Source: Aporrectodea caliginosa (Eukaryota > Annelida > Clitellata > Crassiclitellata > Lumbricidae). Taken from it: a DNA stretch of 64,000 nucleotides. The notes under the pieces were generated by a model. It saw only the letters and a list, made by a program, of their open reading frames with translations. It made no database searches and had not been told where the DNA came from. This document shows, in pieces, positions 1 through 11,123 of this stretch (positions are counted from its first letter, which is position 1; each line of letters begins with the position of its first letter). The stretch lies in contig JACEVL010006403.1 of the NCBI GenBank assembly GCA_020284085.1, positions 367,001 through 431,000 on the forward strand. Direction: 5' to 3'. Made by a program: the position numbers and the translations under genes.

Positions 1-60
1 GGCCTATTGACAAAAACACACATGGAATAATATTATGGAATTGATTATTACAATCGTTTT

Positions 61-165
61 TCCTTTTTCCTCGGAGTACCTCGCACTGGGAGCGCTTCTG
101 AAAGGCTTATGCTATATGAGAAGCGCTTTATAAATGATCAAATACAATACAATACAATCGTTGGT
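61..165 (+). mobile_element. LINE-a 3' terminus with (ATACA)n tail
   Basis: The sequence runs through GCGCTTTATAAATGATC into a short AATACA tandem tail. This is the same arrangement as the 3' ends near 5200, 17900 and 33380, which follow recognisable reverse-transcriptase C-termini. No coding part is recognisable here, so this is a 5'-truncated copy. Confidence 0.6.
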
Positions 166-205
166 TGTTTGGAATTGATATCAGCTGAATGGCCTCGGCT
201 GTGAA

Positions 206-621
206 TTGATATATCCAATTAAGATATCTTCGTTACAGACGGTTTTGGTTGTACGTCTTCGTAACCATTCCGTTACTGGAACGGTTTACATTCAGCTGGA
301 GGTGAGACAGGCTCCGGCTGACAGTCCAGTCTCGGACCAGCTGACCTGCTTATCTGACCTACATCACTGTCTTCGTCTGGGAACTTTTGACCCGGAAGAG
401 CAAGAGATGAGTGAGTGTTTGGAGCGACACCAGTCACGGAATCTCTACGCTATCAACCGTCGGACGTCCGACACGATACCTGCTTCACATGTAGGACTGT
501 CTGGCGTTGGCTCGAGAGATTTCCAGATGCCGTGTCCATCCACGAGGGACCTCTGGACGCTGAGACAACCGGATCTCATCACCTATCGTTGCTCCTCGTT
601 CTCGATTCTGCGTCCTTAACA
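206..621 (+). other. Unrecognised open stretch upstream of a family X copy
   Basis: A frame of 137 codons stays open here, with no low-complexity sequence and no domain I recognise. It ends next to the family X copy that begins near 622, so it may be the 5' part of the same retroelement rather than a host exon. I see no convincing splice or promoter signals. Confidence 0.25.
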
Positions 622-838
622 AACTCTGAACTTGCTACCATCTGCCGACTCTATAGTTGGTCTTGTGAGCTTGTGTGCGCCAGCCTGCCACTAGTGACTC
701 TTCTAGTTATCTGAGCCATGTTTGCTAGTCGAAAAATCTTCCGTTCTCAATGCCATTTAGCATCACATAGGCTAGCACAAAGAACGCCTCTGATTTGTTT
801 TATATGTTCAATTACAATTACAATTACAATTACAATTA
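622..838 (+). mobile_element. Family X retroposon copy, (ATTAC)n tail
   Basis: This aligns by eye with copies at 5868, 10305, 21731 and 51801. Shared landmarks are CCATCTGYC, GCCACTWGTGACT, CATTTARCATCA and AGMGCGCCTCTGA. It ends in a tandem AATTAC tail. The 3' end resembles LINE-a, so it was probably mobilised by that LINE. Confidence 0.65.
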
Positions 839-887
839 TTGGTTCACAATAGCAGCGAGTCATTAATTTCCATTTTAAAAAGAATTT

Positions 888-1166
888 TGAGCTAGAGCAG
901 TCCCTCAGGCAGTCATGGGTATATGAAATGCTATAGCGACTTCCTTTTCTTAGCCTCGGCATATGAGGACGGGTGACCAGTCCTCTCTCTCGTCGTCTCA
1001 TTTCCCCACCGACAGTGTACGGTCAGAGTACTCATTGTAGCTTAGTTGGCTAAGGGGTGCAGGCGGAACAGAAATCTCGAACCAAATTTCTGCCCTGGCG
1101 GGGATTTGAATCCCGACCTCACGATTGACAGTTCAGCACGCTAACCACTACGACAGGAACGCCCCC
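888..1166 (-). mobile_element. SINE-1, near full length
   Basis: On the minus strand the order is a tRNA-like head with a B-box-like GGATTTGAATCCC-type motif on the plus strand, then the body with CAGAAAT, GTACTCATT and ACAGTGTACGGTCAG. The conserved block TTAGCCTCGGCATATGAGG follows, and the tail side is GAGCAGTCCCT. It matches the full-length plus copies at 14300 and 51345. The simple tail is short in this copy. Confidence 0.85.
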
Positions 1167-1267
1167 TATATAACAATCAATTAAATGTTATAGTGTATGG
1201 AGTGCACGAGTGACGTTATGGTATAACCTGATACGTGATGACATTCTCTGAAGAAATAAGAAGTAGC

Positions 1268-1432
1268 AGGGTTAGGGTAAGGATCATGACTAAGGTTAAG
1301 GGTATAGGGTTAGGGTATGGTTAAGGGTATGGCCACGGTTAAGAATAGGGTTAATAAGGGTATGGTTACGGTTTCGAATAGGATTAAGAATAGGGTTAAA
1401 GTCAGGGTTAGGGTTAAAGTTATGGTCCTGGT
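1268..1432 (+). repeat. Degenerate telomere-like GGGTTA array
   Basis: GGGTTAGGGT, GGTTAAGGGTAT and GGGTTAAAGT variants recur through this stretch. It reads as a decayed interstitial (TTAGGG)n tract. A better-preserved one lies at 27100-27191. Confidence 0.7.
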
Positions 1433-1474
1433 CCTTAGAGCGATATATGCAAATCGTCATGCAGCCTATCATGA

Positions 1475-1641
1475 CATGGTCGTATTTAGGGGGGTTTGAC
1501 GGGTTCAAACCCCCTCTCGAAATAAGTTTAAATTTTTTTACATGCTTTTACATGCAAAATACAAAAAAGGAACTGTTGCCACCATTTCCAATGGAAAACC
1601 CCCAAATCTAAAACCCCCCATTTTTTTCTGGCTACGCCCAT
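1475..1641 (+). mobile_element. MITE-1 copy
   Basis: The left end is CATGGTCGTATTTAGGGGGG and the right end is CTGGCTACGCCCAT. Inside are CATTTCCAATGGAAA and AAAACCCCC, as in the copies at 7081, 29718 and 56108. The element is short and non-coding with short imperfect terminal inverted repeats, consistent with a non-autonomous DNA transposon. I see no clear target duplication. Confidence 0.75.
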
Positions 1642-1775
1642 GAGCTGCGAATTTTTCTATCAGGAAGTCAGTTCCCAGTGGCACACATCAAACTCGGTCT
1701 TACTCCAGACATATCGATTAAATTAACGCAGGCCCTAATCTAAGATAACCCCTACCCAATTTTGTTTTACATTCT

Positions 1776-2962
1776 TATCTTGTCCTGTCTTGCCTTACCT
1801 GATTTTATGTCTGCTACCTGATCTCATCTTATCTTATGTTATGTTATGTTATCTCACCTCATCTCATCTAATCTAATCTTATCTCATCTAATCTAATCTA
1901 ATCTCATCTCAACTCAATCCAAAACATCGATTCATTGTCGTACTGACATCTGACGATAACATTAATATTGTTTTTTTTCTTTTTCTTCTATGTAAAAAGT
2001 TGCGGTTTGTCAACTTTCTATTTTCAATAAACGAAATTATATATATCTTATCTCATCTCATCTAATCTCATCTCATCCTATTTTATCTCATCTCATCTAA
2101 TCTCATCCAATCTCATCCTATTTTATCTCATCTCATCTAATCTCATCTCATCCAATCTCATCCTATTTTATCTCATCTCATCCAATCTCATCTCATCCAA
2201 TCTCATCCTATTTTATCTCATCTAATCTAATCTCACCTCAATTTTATCTCATCTCATCTAATCTCATCTCATCCAATCTCATCCTCTTCTATCTCATCTC
2301 ATCTAATCTCATCCAATCTCATCCTATTTTATCTCATCTCATCTAATCTCATCTCATCCAATCACATCCTCTTTTATCTCATCTCATCTAATCTCATCCA
2401 ATCTCATCCTATTTTATCAGGACATCTCATCTAATCTCATCTCATCCAATCTCATCCTATTTTATCTCATCTCATCTAATCTCACCTCATCCTATTTTAT
2501 CTCATCTCTATCTCATCATCCATCTCATCCTATTTTATCTCATCTCATCTAATCTCACCTCATCCTATTTTATCTCATCTTATCTCATCTCATCTCATCC
2601 TATTTTATCTCATCTCATCTAATCTCATCTCATCCAATCTCATCCTATTTTATCTCATCTCATCTAATATCATTTCATCCAATCTCATCCTATTTTATCT
2701 CATCTCATCCTATCATCATCTCATCCTATTTTATCTCATCTCATCTAATCTCATCCTATTTTATCTCATCTCATCTAATCTCATCCTATTTTATCTAATA
2801 ATCTAATCTCATCCTATTTTATCTCATCTCATCTCATCCAATCTCATTCTATTTTATCTCATCTCATCTAATCTCATCTCATCCTATTTTAGCTCATCTC
2901 ATCTCATCTCATCCAATCTCATTCTATTTTATCTCATCTCATCTAATCTCAGCTTATCTCAT
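1776..2962 (+). repeat. ATCTC-based minisatellite
   Basis: Pentamers ATCTC, ATCTA and ATCCA build a longer unit of roughly 30-45 bp that includes CATCCTATTTTATCTC. Most of the array spans 2042-2962. Unrelated sequence at 1923-2041, containing TTCAATAAACGAAATTAT, interrupts it. That insert could be a retroelement 3' end whose TATCT tail seeded the array. Confidence 0.9.
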
Positions 2963-3493
2963 GACATAAATCATGTATTGTCTCTCATTCTCACAGCGAT
3001 GATAATCCTACTAGAGACCGCATAACTGGGCGCCTACAGTCTATACAACGACCGAGTTTTTTCTGTCCGTAAAGAAACTGTAGCAACAGTAGTATCTGCC
3101 TTGAACAGACATTAATTGCTCCGAGTAATCCAAGTGAAGTTCACTGAGGACCCAGGCCTGGAATTATTTTCTCTTTTCCCAGAAAAGGATGAAAATCGAA
3201 TCCAGCTGTGGATGACAAGGGCGTCGGCCATGAATAGGCAAATCCAGGAACGCCTACTCATGTGTATCGCGTCGTTTGCGACAAGGCTTCATTGAACAAT
3301 GGCAAGTCAATACGTGCTCTTGGCTCAGCCGGTCTTCGGAAATATTTATGTCGACCTTCGTAGCAATTGTCAGGCAGTCAATAATTGGAGGAGTTAGTAT
3401 ATTGGAGTTTTTTGTGTACCGAAAAGTAGGACCGTGTGGACCTAATAATAATAAAGGGACATTTGTGCCACTTGTAAAACCGACGTAAGGGTT
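2963..3493. other. Unassigned single-copy-like stretch
   Basis: Both strands were read. No repeat family, long coding frame or RNA gene is recognisable. The minus-strand frame that overlaps it is mostly microsatellite translation. Confidence 0.4.
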
Positions 3494-3531
3494 ATGACGT
3501 TGAAAAAGATGAACAAGAAGAAGAAGATGAA

Positions 3532-3595
<64 letters not shown>

Positions 3596-3942
3596 GTGAT
3601 GATGATGATGATGATGAAGATGATGATGATGACAATAAGAAAAGGTGGTGGTGGTGGTGAACATGACGAGAATGATGAAGATGACGATGACAATGAAGAA
3701 CGATGATGATGATGAACATGATGAACAAGAATGGTGGTGGTGGTGGTGGTTGTGATGAGGATGATGATGATTATGGTGATGACAAGATGTGATGAAGGTG
3801 ATGAAGAGGAAGAACAAGAAGAACAAGAACACGAAGAGCAAGAAGAACACGGACAAGAACAAGAGGAACAAGAATAAGAACAAGAAGAGCAAGAACAAGA
3901 ACAGAAACAACAGGAAGAGGAGGAGCAGCCACCTAATCTATA
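3494..3942. repeat. (GAT)n / (GAACAA)n array at a SINE-1 tail
   Basis: GAT/ATG trinucleotides run from about 3525 to 3620, then mixed GGT/GAT, then AAGAACAAGAAC hexamers up to the SINE-1 body. On the minus strand the array lies directly downstream of the SINE-1 3' end. It is best explained as an expanded SINE tail. Confidence 0.85.
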
Positions 3943-4130
3943 ATAGCCGCGGTATGACGTGTTAGCGATTTCATTTTTCTTAGCCTCGGCATATGATGTT
4001 GGGTGGCCAGTTATAATCCTCGCGATCTCAGTGTAAAGTCAATGTACTCATAGAACAGTTGGCTGGGGCGCAGTTAGAGCAGAAATCTCAATTTTCACCC
4101 TCGAGGGGTTGAACTTCTGCCTTAATACAG
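3943..4130 (-). mobile_element. SINE-1 with greatly expanded tail
   Basis: The conserved block CTTAGCCTCGGCATATGA at about 3978-3995, AATGTACTCAT and GCAGAAATCTC are present. The tRNA-like head is eroded. The 3' tail continues into the 450-bp array at 3494-3942. Confidence 0.8.
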
Positions 4131-4199
4131 ACTGAATTTAGTGTACATTGAACTTACCAAATTTGCTATAGAATTTGCTACAGTTTATCCGATATATTT

Positions 4200-4640
4200 T
4201 AATATCTATGTAGCCTATGGGCCCCCCCTCAAAGTCCGACTCACACCTCATCGTAGTGAGGGGGTGGCAACAGTTAGTAACGCGAGTGCCTGCTGAGGCT
4301 ATGCCATCAGTGGTGAAGGTCTTGGCTGAAGTACCACGTTAGGGCGCTTTACGCGAGGTGGACAGGCTCAACAGGAACCCTGAAAAAGCTGGCAAACGTG
4401 GGCGGCATCGCCGCCTTTGATACCACATGTGGATATCAGAGCCAGTCCTAAGCCTGGAACTCTCTTTAAGAGAGAAGCGCGAAGGTCGAACGGATGGGTG
4501 CAGATACTCAGTTCGTAAAGAAAAAATACGAATGCAATCCAATGCAATTAATGGACATTACGGGCCTTCGGCCCATGGATCCCTGATGATGATGATGTAT
4601 GCGCTCATACATGCAGTTATGTAGAGGATGTACGTATAAT
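4200..4640. other. Unassigned, possible low-copy repeat fragment
   Basis: No gene is recognised. The motif GAGCCAGTCCTAAGCCTGGA near 4440 has similar counterparts near 9584 and 37227, both followed by GGAGGAGGGCGA. An undefined repeat family may be represented. A short (GAT)n lies near 4588. Confidence 0.35.
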
Positions 4641-4654
4641 GTAATGTAACGTGT

Positions 4655-4700
4655 AGACAATTTCTATAACATCGCCAGTAGCAAGCTACGTCGAGGGTGC

Positions 4701-4704
<4 letters not shown>
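4655..4704 (-). mobile_element. LINE-b 3' end fragment
   Basis: The block ATARCATCGCCAGTAGCAAG and the following TGCTTTACACAC match the LINE-b ends at 25150 and 35190. Only the last 50 bp or so are left before the (AC)n expansion. Confidence 0.6.
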
Positions 4705-4793
<89 letters not shown>

Positions 4794-4818
4794 ACCACAC
4801 ACACACACACACACCCCA
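4704..4818. repeat. (AC)n microsatellite
   Basis: Nearly perfect dinucleotide array with a few interruptions at the right end. It grows out of the ACACAC that follows the LINE-b fragment. Confidence 0.95.
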
Positions 4819-4859
4819 CACGACCCAACTGAACTTCGACGGCGGGTTCGCCAAAACTG

Positions 4860-5435
<576 letters not shown>

Positions 5436-5529
5436 ACCGGTATTTGCGATTATTTTTCCAGACATAGCTCATTTTACGTATACCTCACAAAATCACAAAA
5501 GCGCAGCAGTCTGTGTCTTATAAGTTCAT

Positions 5530-5605
5530 CTAGTGAGTCCAATGCTGGACTGTCAACCGAGACGTCGGGGGTTCAAATCCCCACCATGGCAGAAGAATAG
5601 CACTT
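5530..5605 (+). mobile_element. SINE-1 tRNA-like head only
   Basis: The segment GCTGGACTGTCAACCGAGA followed by GGGGGTTCAAATCCCC is the A/B-box region of SINE-1. The body does not follow; (AATC)n lies 30 bp downstream. It is a 3'-truncated copy, not a functional tRNA gene. Confidence 0.75.
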
Positions 5606-5634
5606 CCTACCTACATTTGACTCTCGGAGCTATC

Positions 5635-5704
5635 ACTCAATCAATCAATCAATCAATCAATTCACCAATCAATTGATCAATCAATCAATCAATCAATCAA
5701 TCAA
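5635..5704. repeat. (AATC)n microsatellite
   Basis: Tandem AATC units with one interruption near 5660. Confidence 0.9.
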
Positions 5705-5867
5705 AGGACTGTCGTTCAGATGCCTGGAAAAGTCGCCAATGGCGGTGTTTAGACCTCATACAAAGTTGGCCGTGGACACCACGTCCAGAGTTCTTTGTCC
5801 ATGTTGTCATTCGAAAGTATACGAATGAAACCTATATTGAATGGATTGACATCAGTGACGGGCTCAC

Positions 5868-6065
5868 GCATGCACGTAGAACCCAGGCAACGGATGGGAA
5901 TCCGTTGGTTGGATTCCACATGTGTAGTTTTCTGGGCATTGTTACTATTTGGCATACTCATGAAATGTCTTTTCTTCATGACATTCAACATCATCTCGAC
6001 TATAGCGCAGAGGGCACACCTGATTAGCTTTCTCAACGGGTGGCGTTACATAAATTTCTAATCAC
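5868..6065 (+). mobile_element. Family X copy
   Basis: It shares GGGAATCCGTTGGTTGGAT, TTCCACATGTGT and TGACATTCAACATCA with the other family X copies. The 3' end GGCGTTACATAAATTTCT is a decayed version of the LINE-a-like terminus. Confidence 0.7.
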
Positions 6066-6186
6066 AAACACAACTGTGAGGCTAACATTGTCTTGTGCTT
6101 GTATATAGTCATTCTTCTAACATAAGCGGTTCGTATCCTGCAGCCACTTGTAAGGGTTATCATCAACGAGGTAAAAGCCAGTAGAC

Positions 6187-6522
6187 CAGGATCGGCCAAC
6201 CCGCGGCCCTTGGACTGTTGATTAGCGGCCCGCACGACCCCTTGGTAAATAAATTGTTTTGTCTTATTTTACGTCTACTAAGCCCTACACTGGACCTACT
6301 ACTACAATACCGCATGATAATTATGTCTAAAACAATAACAATTTATTGTTGTAAGTTCTAGTGACCTAGTGTATCCGAACCTGTTTTTATACTTCTTTTT
6401 AAAATATGAAATAGACATTTGTATTTCTCTATAGGCTATGAGGACAAACATTTGCGGCCCGCCGCGTGCTTACCAACAATTAAAGTGCATGGCCCGTAGG
6501 CCTAAAAAGTTGGCCACCCCTG
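6187..6522. mobile_element. hAT-like MITE with perfect 8-bp target duplication
   Basis: The left end is CAGGATCGGCCAACCCGCGG and the right end is the inverted counterpart GTTGGCCACCCCTG. Both follow the CAG...GGCCAAC pattern of hAT/Charlie-type termini. The 8-mer CAGTAGAC flanks both sides exactly (6179-6186 and 6523-6530). The element is 336 bp, AT-rich inside, with no transposase, so it is non-autonomous. Confidence 0.9.
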
Positions 6523-6539
6523 CAGTAGACCAAGTGGAA

Positions 6540-6542
<3 letters not shown>

Positions 6543-6588
<46 letters not shown>
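6543..6588. repeat. (TA)n microsatellite
   Basis: A dinucleotide run just downstream of the hAT-like MITE. Confidence 0.95.
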
Positions 6589-6590
<2 letters not shown>

Positions 6591-6841
6591 GCGGACAAAT
6601 ATCGTTTATGTGTACCACAGCTGCTCAATGGATCGGTATATCTTGTGCCCGTTTGACAGGTAGTGTACACAGCAACCCTGGCACGTGCGAAATCGGTTTA
6701 GTGCCGACCAGAGTCGTCGAGATAGTTTGAAGCATGGGAGAGTTTGGGAGACAGACAGCAATGAAGAAGTGGTTGGTCGCATTCGTTGATATTCACCCGT
6801 CCCTCCATTCCAAAACTGCTGTCATGTTCACAGATGGCATG

Positions 6842-7007
6842 CAGTGTTTCCGTTAAAGTCCAAAAGAGGACGTAGGCTATTTACGTCCTGGCCTAGAATA
6901 TTTTGGACGTAGCTCATGTATTTCGACTACCACACAAAAAATGTGGACGTTTTGGACGTTTTATAGTCTACGTGAAAACGGCCATTTCGGCGTTAACGGA
7001 AACACTG
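6842..7007. mobile_element. Short hAT-like MITE with 15-bp perfect terminal inverted repeats
   Basis: The left end CAGTGTTTCCGTTAA is matched exactly, inverted, by TTAACGGAAACACTG at the right. The flanks are ATGGCATG on the left and, two bases beyond the right end, TTGGCATG. This is a probable 8-bp target duplication with one change. The inside has repeated TTTTGGACGT. The element is 166 bp and non-coding. Confidence 0.8.
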
Positions 7008-7080
7008 CATTGGCATGTCAAACCAAATTGAGTGTCTTGAGTAAAGGCGTGGTGGCGAGTTCGAAGAGATATTGTGTCAT

Positions 7081-7266
7081 CATGGGCGTAGCCATGAAAA
7101 AATGTCGGAGGGGTTTTAAGATTGGGGGTGGGTTTCCATTGGAGATGGTCGCAAAACTAAGGTTTTTAGGGTATTTCCCATGTCAAAGCATATAAGAAAT
7201 TTTTGGGAAACTTATTTCAGGGAGGGGGGTTGAACCCGTAAAATCACCCCCTAAATACGCCCCATG
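7081..7266 (-). mobile_element. MITE-1 copy
   Basis: It begins CATGGGCGTAGCC and ends CTAAATACGCCCCATG, an inverted pair. Inside, GGGTTTCCATTGGA is the complement of the motif in the plus copies at 1475 and 29718. Flanks TGTGTCAT and TGTGCGTC are only loosely similar. Confidence 0.8.
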
Positions 7267-7389
7267 TGCGTCATAGAGTGGTAAATGTTTGTGCGAATAG
7301 ATATTTTTCCGGAACCTTGCAGTCCCCTCCTTTCAAGGGAAAAAGGTGGCGTGATTTTGCCTTGGGACCGGGAGCCAGCGGGATGATGC

Positions 7390-7625
7390 GCCAGAACAAG
7401 ACGAACAACAACAAGAAGAACAAGAATGTGAAGAAGAATAGCCTCTAAAGCTATCTCCAAAGGACATGTTGCCCAAATGTTAGCAACTTCATTTTCTTAG
7501 TCTCGGCATATGAAAGGTCTGGTTAGTCCTCTCCCTTATCGTATATACGATCTTTCCCAATTGACGGTGTAGGCATAGGGTCAGCGTATACGCGTTAAAT
7601 AGTTGAGTTAACTACCCTAGAAAAA
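7390..7625 (-). mobile_element. SINE-1, diverged
   Basis: The GAACAACAACAAGAAGAAC tail, GCAACTTCATTTTCTTAGTC and TCGGCATATGAAAGG identify the 3' half. The head is no longer recognisable. Confidence 0.8.
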
Positions 7626-7796
7626 GTATTAATATGATGACCCACATACATAAAGGACTGGTTCAAGTGACCCTACCTGGACTCACCTCCGGTAGGACTT
7701 CGACAGGGAGAACGCCAAACCATCTCTTTTTTCAATGACGTGGTGGTCTCCACACTAAAATAAGCAAAACAAAGAAATACATTTAGACAATACTTA

Positions 7797-8025
7797 GCAG
7801 CAGAAGAGGAGCAGTCTCCTGAGCTATAGCCTAAGAGGCATATATGGGGATGAAGTGTTAGCGACTTCATTTTCTTAGCCTCGGCATATGAGGGTGGGTG
7901 GCTAGTTCTCTCCCTCGCCGTCTCATCTTCCACGGACATTGGGAACTCATTATAGCTGAGTTGACTAGGGGCGCAGGTGGAGCAGGTGGAGCAGAAATCC
8001 CGAAAAATATTTCTGCACTGACGTG
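7797..8025 (-). mobile_element. SINE-1 copy
   Basis: It contains GAGCAGTCTCCTGAGCTAT, the conserved TTAGCCTCGGCATATGAGGG block, and CAGGTGGAGCAGAAATC with the GGAGCAGGT unit duplicated. The 5' head is truncated. Confidence 0.85.
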
Positions 8026-8081
8026 GACAATACTTAATATACTTTAAAATGCCCCTGATACTATAGAAGGCTATACGTAAT

Positions 8082-8156
8082 ATATATATATATAGACTCT
8101 ATATATATGTGTATATATACATGCATATATATATATACATACATGTATATATATGC

Positions 8157-8193
<37 letters not shown>

Positions 8194-8200
8194 CATACAT
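8082..8200. repeat. (TA)n-rich tract with ATAC/ATGC interruptions
   Basis: TATATA runs alternate with TACATGCATA. The tract is low complexity. Confidence 0.85.
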
Positions 8201-8396
8201 CTGTATCTGTAGATAGGAACTCCATTATCTGTCAGGTGGCACGTGCATGTTGCCGTTACTCATCGAAGTAATAATGCACTCAGTGAACTTCCGACTTTCA
8301 TTTCCTCTTCTGAATAGTTCGCTCATGTGTTAATTGTCCACTATAACATGCCTAGTTTACCTACGCTGTACATCGGAACAAAGACTACTGCACTAC

Positions 8397-8938
8397 GCCC
8401 AATGGCATACATACATACATACATGATACATACATACAATATACAAAATACATACTTACGTATATATATACTAAGAAATATTCGTACACGCATACATATA
8501 TACATGGGTACCAAGAAACAAGTATACGTGCGTACACTTTGGATACACAAATACATACATTATATATATACATACATACATACTTGTATGTGTACATACT
8601 CATACATATAATCATACACACATCCATATAAACTTGCGCACATGCATACGTGCATACATACTATTATAATCACAAACACCCCACACGTATACATAAACAA
8701 ATATAATAATACATATATACATATATGCATTCACGCATTCATAAATGCATGCACTCATACACACACATACATAAATACATACATACATACATACATACTT
8801 TTGTTCGTCCATCATACATGGTAAGTACGTACGTACATACATATCTGTATACATGCATAGTTGCATACATACATGAATGTATGCATGTATACATACAAAC
8901 ATGCATGCACACATGCAAAATAAAAAATACCACACAGC
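8397..8938 (+). repeat. Degenerate (CATA)n array
   Basis: ACATACATACAT units run with many substitutions for about 540 bp. All the open frames here (YIHT, YVCM) are repeat translations. Confidence 0.9.
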
Positions 8939-9067
8939 CATGGATATGAAAATAATATGTACCTCTCCAACTCACGTCACAGGTATACACTGATTAAAGT
9001 AGAGTACATAGTTGGAATGATTTAAATCTGTGCCAGGAAGATTAAGATATCGTTACATGAACTGACA

Positions 9068-9365
9068 GGTATGTATATGTGTGTATGTGTGTGTAGGTAA
9101 GTATATAGGTGGGACAGAATGTGTGTAAGTAAATGAGTATATAGTAATGTATATATACATGAGAGTGAGTACGTATTGAGGAATGTATGAAAGCATTATG
9201 TATGTCAGTATGTATGAATGCATCTATGTATGTATGTATGTATGTAATTATGCGTGTATGCATGCATGTATCCATGTATCTATAAATGCATAAGTGTATG
9301 TATGCATGTATGTATGTAAGCATGTATGCATGTATGTATGTAAGCACGTATGCATGTATAATATA
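9068..9365 (+). repeat. Degenerate (TATG)n array, inverted relative to 8397-8938
   Basis: TGTATGTATG units run for about 300 bp. This is the complement of the preceding array, from which it is separated by about 130 bp of ordinary sequence. Confidence 0.9.
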
Positions 9366-10300
9366 TATTCATATCGCCAGTTTGAATTTACAGAGTTGCT
9401 GAGAAACAGCTTTCAAACACATGCTGAAAAGCTAACAACGAACTCCAATACCTTACGTTACACTCGTTTACACAGAAAATCATCCCTGCGTTTTGGGCAC
9501 GAAATTTGTTAACTCTATGTAATTAATGCAATACGGATCTTCGAACATATCACGAACAACGTCACTGTTCGTACTCCAGTAGAGCCAGTCTCAAGCCAGG
9601 AAAACGGAGGAGGGCGACGTTAACGTCCTGGCAGCCTTCAAATGTCGTAACACACTGGAAATTACTATGCTACTCATACAACACTGCTAAGATGGGCACA
9701 TCTATTTAATGTCCACGGAGTCAGATATCAATGTAGCTAAAAGCCACCTAGCATCAAGTCATCATATACTTCGTAGCCTACTCTTTATTAAGGAATTTAT
9801 GCAGCGCCACTAGAAAACTCCCAACTTAAAAAATGTCCAACAAAAGGGACCAATGATCATAGGGAGGGTATGCTCTCTTTGACGTCATCAGCGTAAATCA
9901 GCCGTGTACGCAGTCAACCGTGAATTCAGCAGCTGCAGTCCTGCTTATTGGATGTCTCCACGTATAGCTTAAGCACCATACTGAGCAGTTCGCGTGTCTG
10001 TACAATAAAGAAGCCCCAATCATATCTAAAAGTGACTGGGAAACCAATGCAGGGAATCGTTGTAGTATTAATCTGTTTTTAAGTGCGTAGATATTTTTAC
10101 TTTGATATTATTGGTTTTACATGTGCAAAAGTGCCTCTGCTTCTATACAGGCTTATTATAAATCCGTTTTTAATATTCTGTTTATGATATTATATTCATT
10201 TTTATTTCGTTTGTTTTTTTAATCGCAAATAAATGCGAATACGAGTGGAATTCTACGTGTGAAACGTGCATATATGGATGCATGCGAAAGTCAATGAATG
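9366..10300. other. Unassigned stretch
   Basis: No gene or well-defined repeat is seen. GAGCCAGTCTCAAGCCAGGA with GGAGGAGGGCGAC near 9584-9620 resembles sequence at 4440 and 37227. The stretch 10030-10240 is AT-rich without structure that I recognise. Confidence 0.4.
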
Positions 10301-10304
10301 TGTA

Positions 10305-10508
10305 CTTAATGCCATGCCATCTTCAGCTGTCGACGGGAACCCGTTGGTTGGTTCCACGTGTGTGCGTGGGCCGCCACTTGCGACTCTTCTGCTTACTGTA
10401 CATTGTTTTGCCAACTGATGCAATAGATTCGTTCCTAATGACATTTAACATAATAAAGGCTAGAGCAGAGAGCGCCTCTGAGTAGATACCTCTATATAAA
10501 TGTTAAAA
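10305..10508 (+). mobile_element. Family X copy
   Basis: It has the GAACCCGTTGGTTGGTTCCA, GCGTGGGCCGCCACTTG, CTGATGCAATAGATTCGTTC and AGAGCGCCTCTGAGTAG landmarks. The terminus CTCTATATAAATGTTAAAA is of LINE-a type. A frame reading FLMTFNIIKARAESASE ends at TAG. It is comparable with the end of the LINE-a ORF at 17897, which also closes GSASE then stop. Confidence 0.75.
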
Positions 10509-10682
10509 TACACATTATTGTATTACTTTACTCTCTTTTAATCTATTTTAATCGGATTACTTCTATAGACCTAAAGATTAGTCGATGCTGTCTTCAAGTG
10601 AAGTCGTGTTCACGTGATGAAGTTTCGTCAGAAGTCCAGTCAGAAAATGCTATGTTAATTACCCTATTGCATACATACACAC

Positions 10683-11116
10683 CATAGTTGTCCCAGGCAA
10701 AAAACGGTAAAATCAAAATAAAAACGGAATTAAAACATCGTTTTATTCGAAAAAAATAAAAAAACGTAAAAAAACGGGGAAAAATAGAAAAGAAAACAAT
10801 TCGCATTTTGGATAACTTAGAAATTCAAATAACTTTTATAAATTTTATTTCCTGTACTATGCTGTTTATTTCTCAACTGATGACACTAAATAGTGACGTA
10901 AATTAGATGAATCCTTGAAAGGACAGAGACAACGTAAGGGATATCAGACAAAAATTAAATTAAACAAATAATAACAGACAGTAAATAAATAAATAAAGTT
11001 ACATCAAAAAATAAATAACGGAAAAAAACAGAGTAATTCAAAAAATAAAAAACCAAAAAAAACACGTTTTTGGGGAAAAAAAATAAAAAACGAAAAAAAC
11101 GTTTTTTACAACTATG
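10683..11116. mobile_element. hAT-like MITE with perfect 8-bp target duplication
   Basis: The termini are CATAGTTGT and ACAACTATG, with AAAAAACG subterminal on both sides. ATACACAC flanks the element exactly at 10675-10682 and 11117-11124. The interior is A-rich on the plus strand with many AAAAACG and AAATAAAAAA runs. No transposase is present. The minus-strand frames are translations of the A/T-rich interior. Confidence 0.85.
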
Positions 11117-11123
11117 ATACACA

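Noticed and set aside
3254..3910. A 218-codon minus-strand frame rich in Phe, Leu and His
   Set aside because: It is a translation of the GAT/GAACAA microsatellite at a SINE-1 tail.
5540..5600. Possible tRNA gene
   Set aside because: The B box is good, but the sequence matches the head of SINE-1 and lacks a proper acceptor stem.
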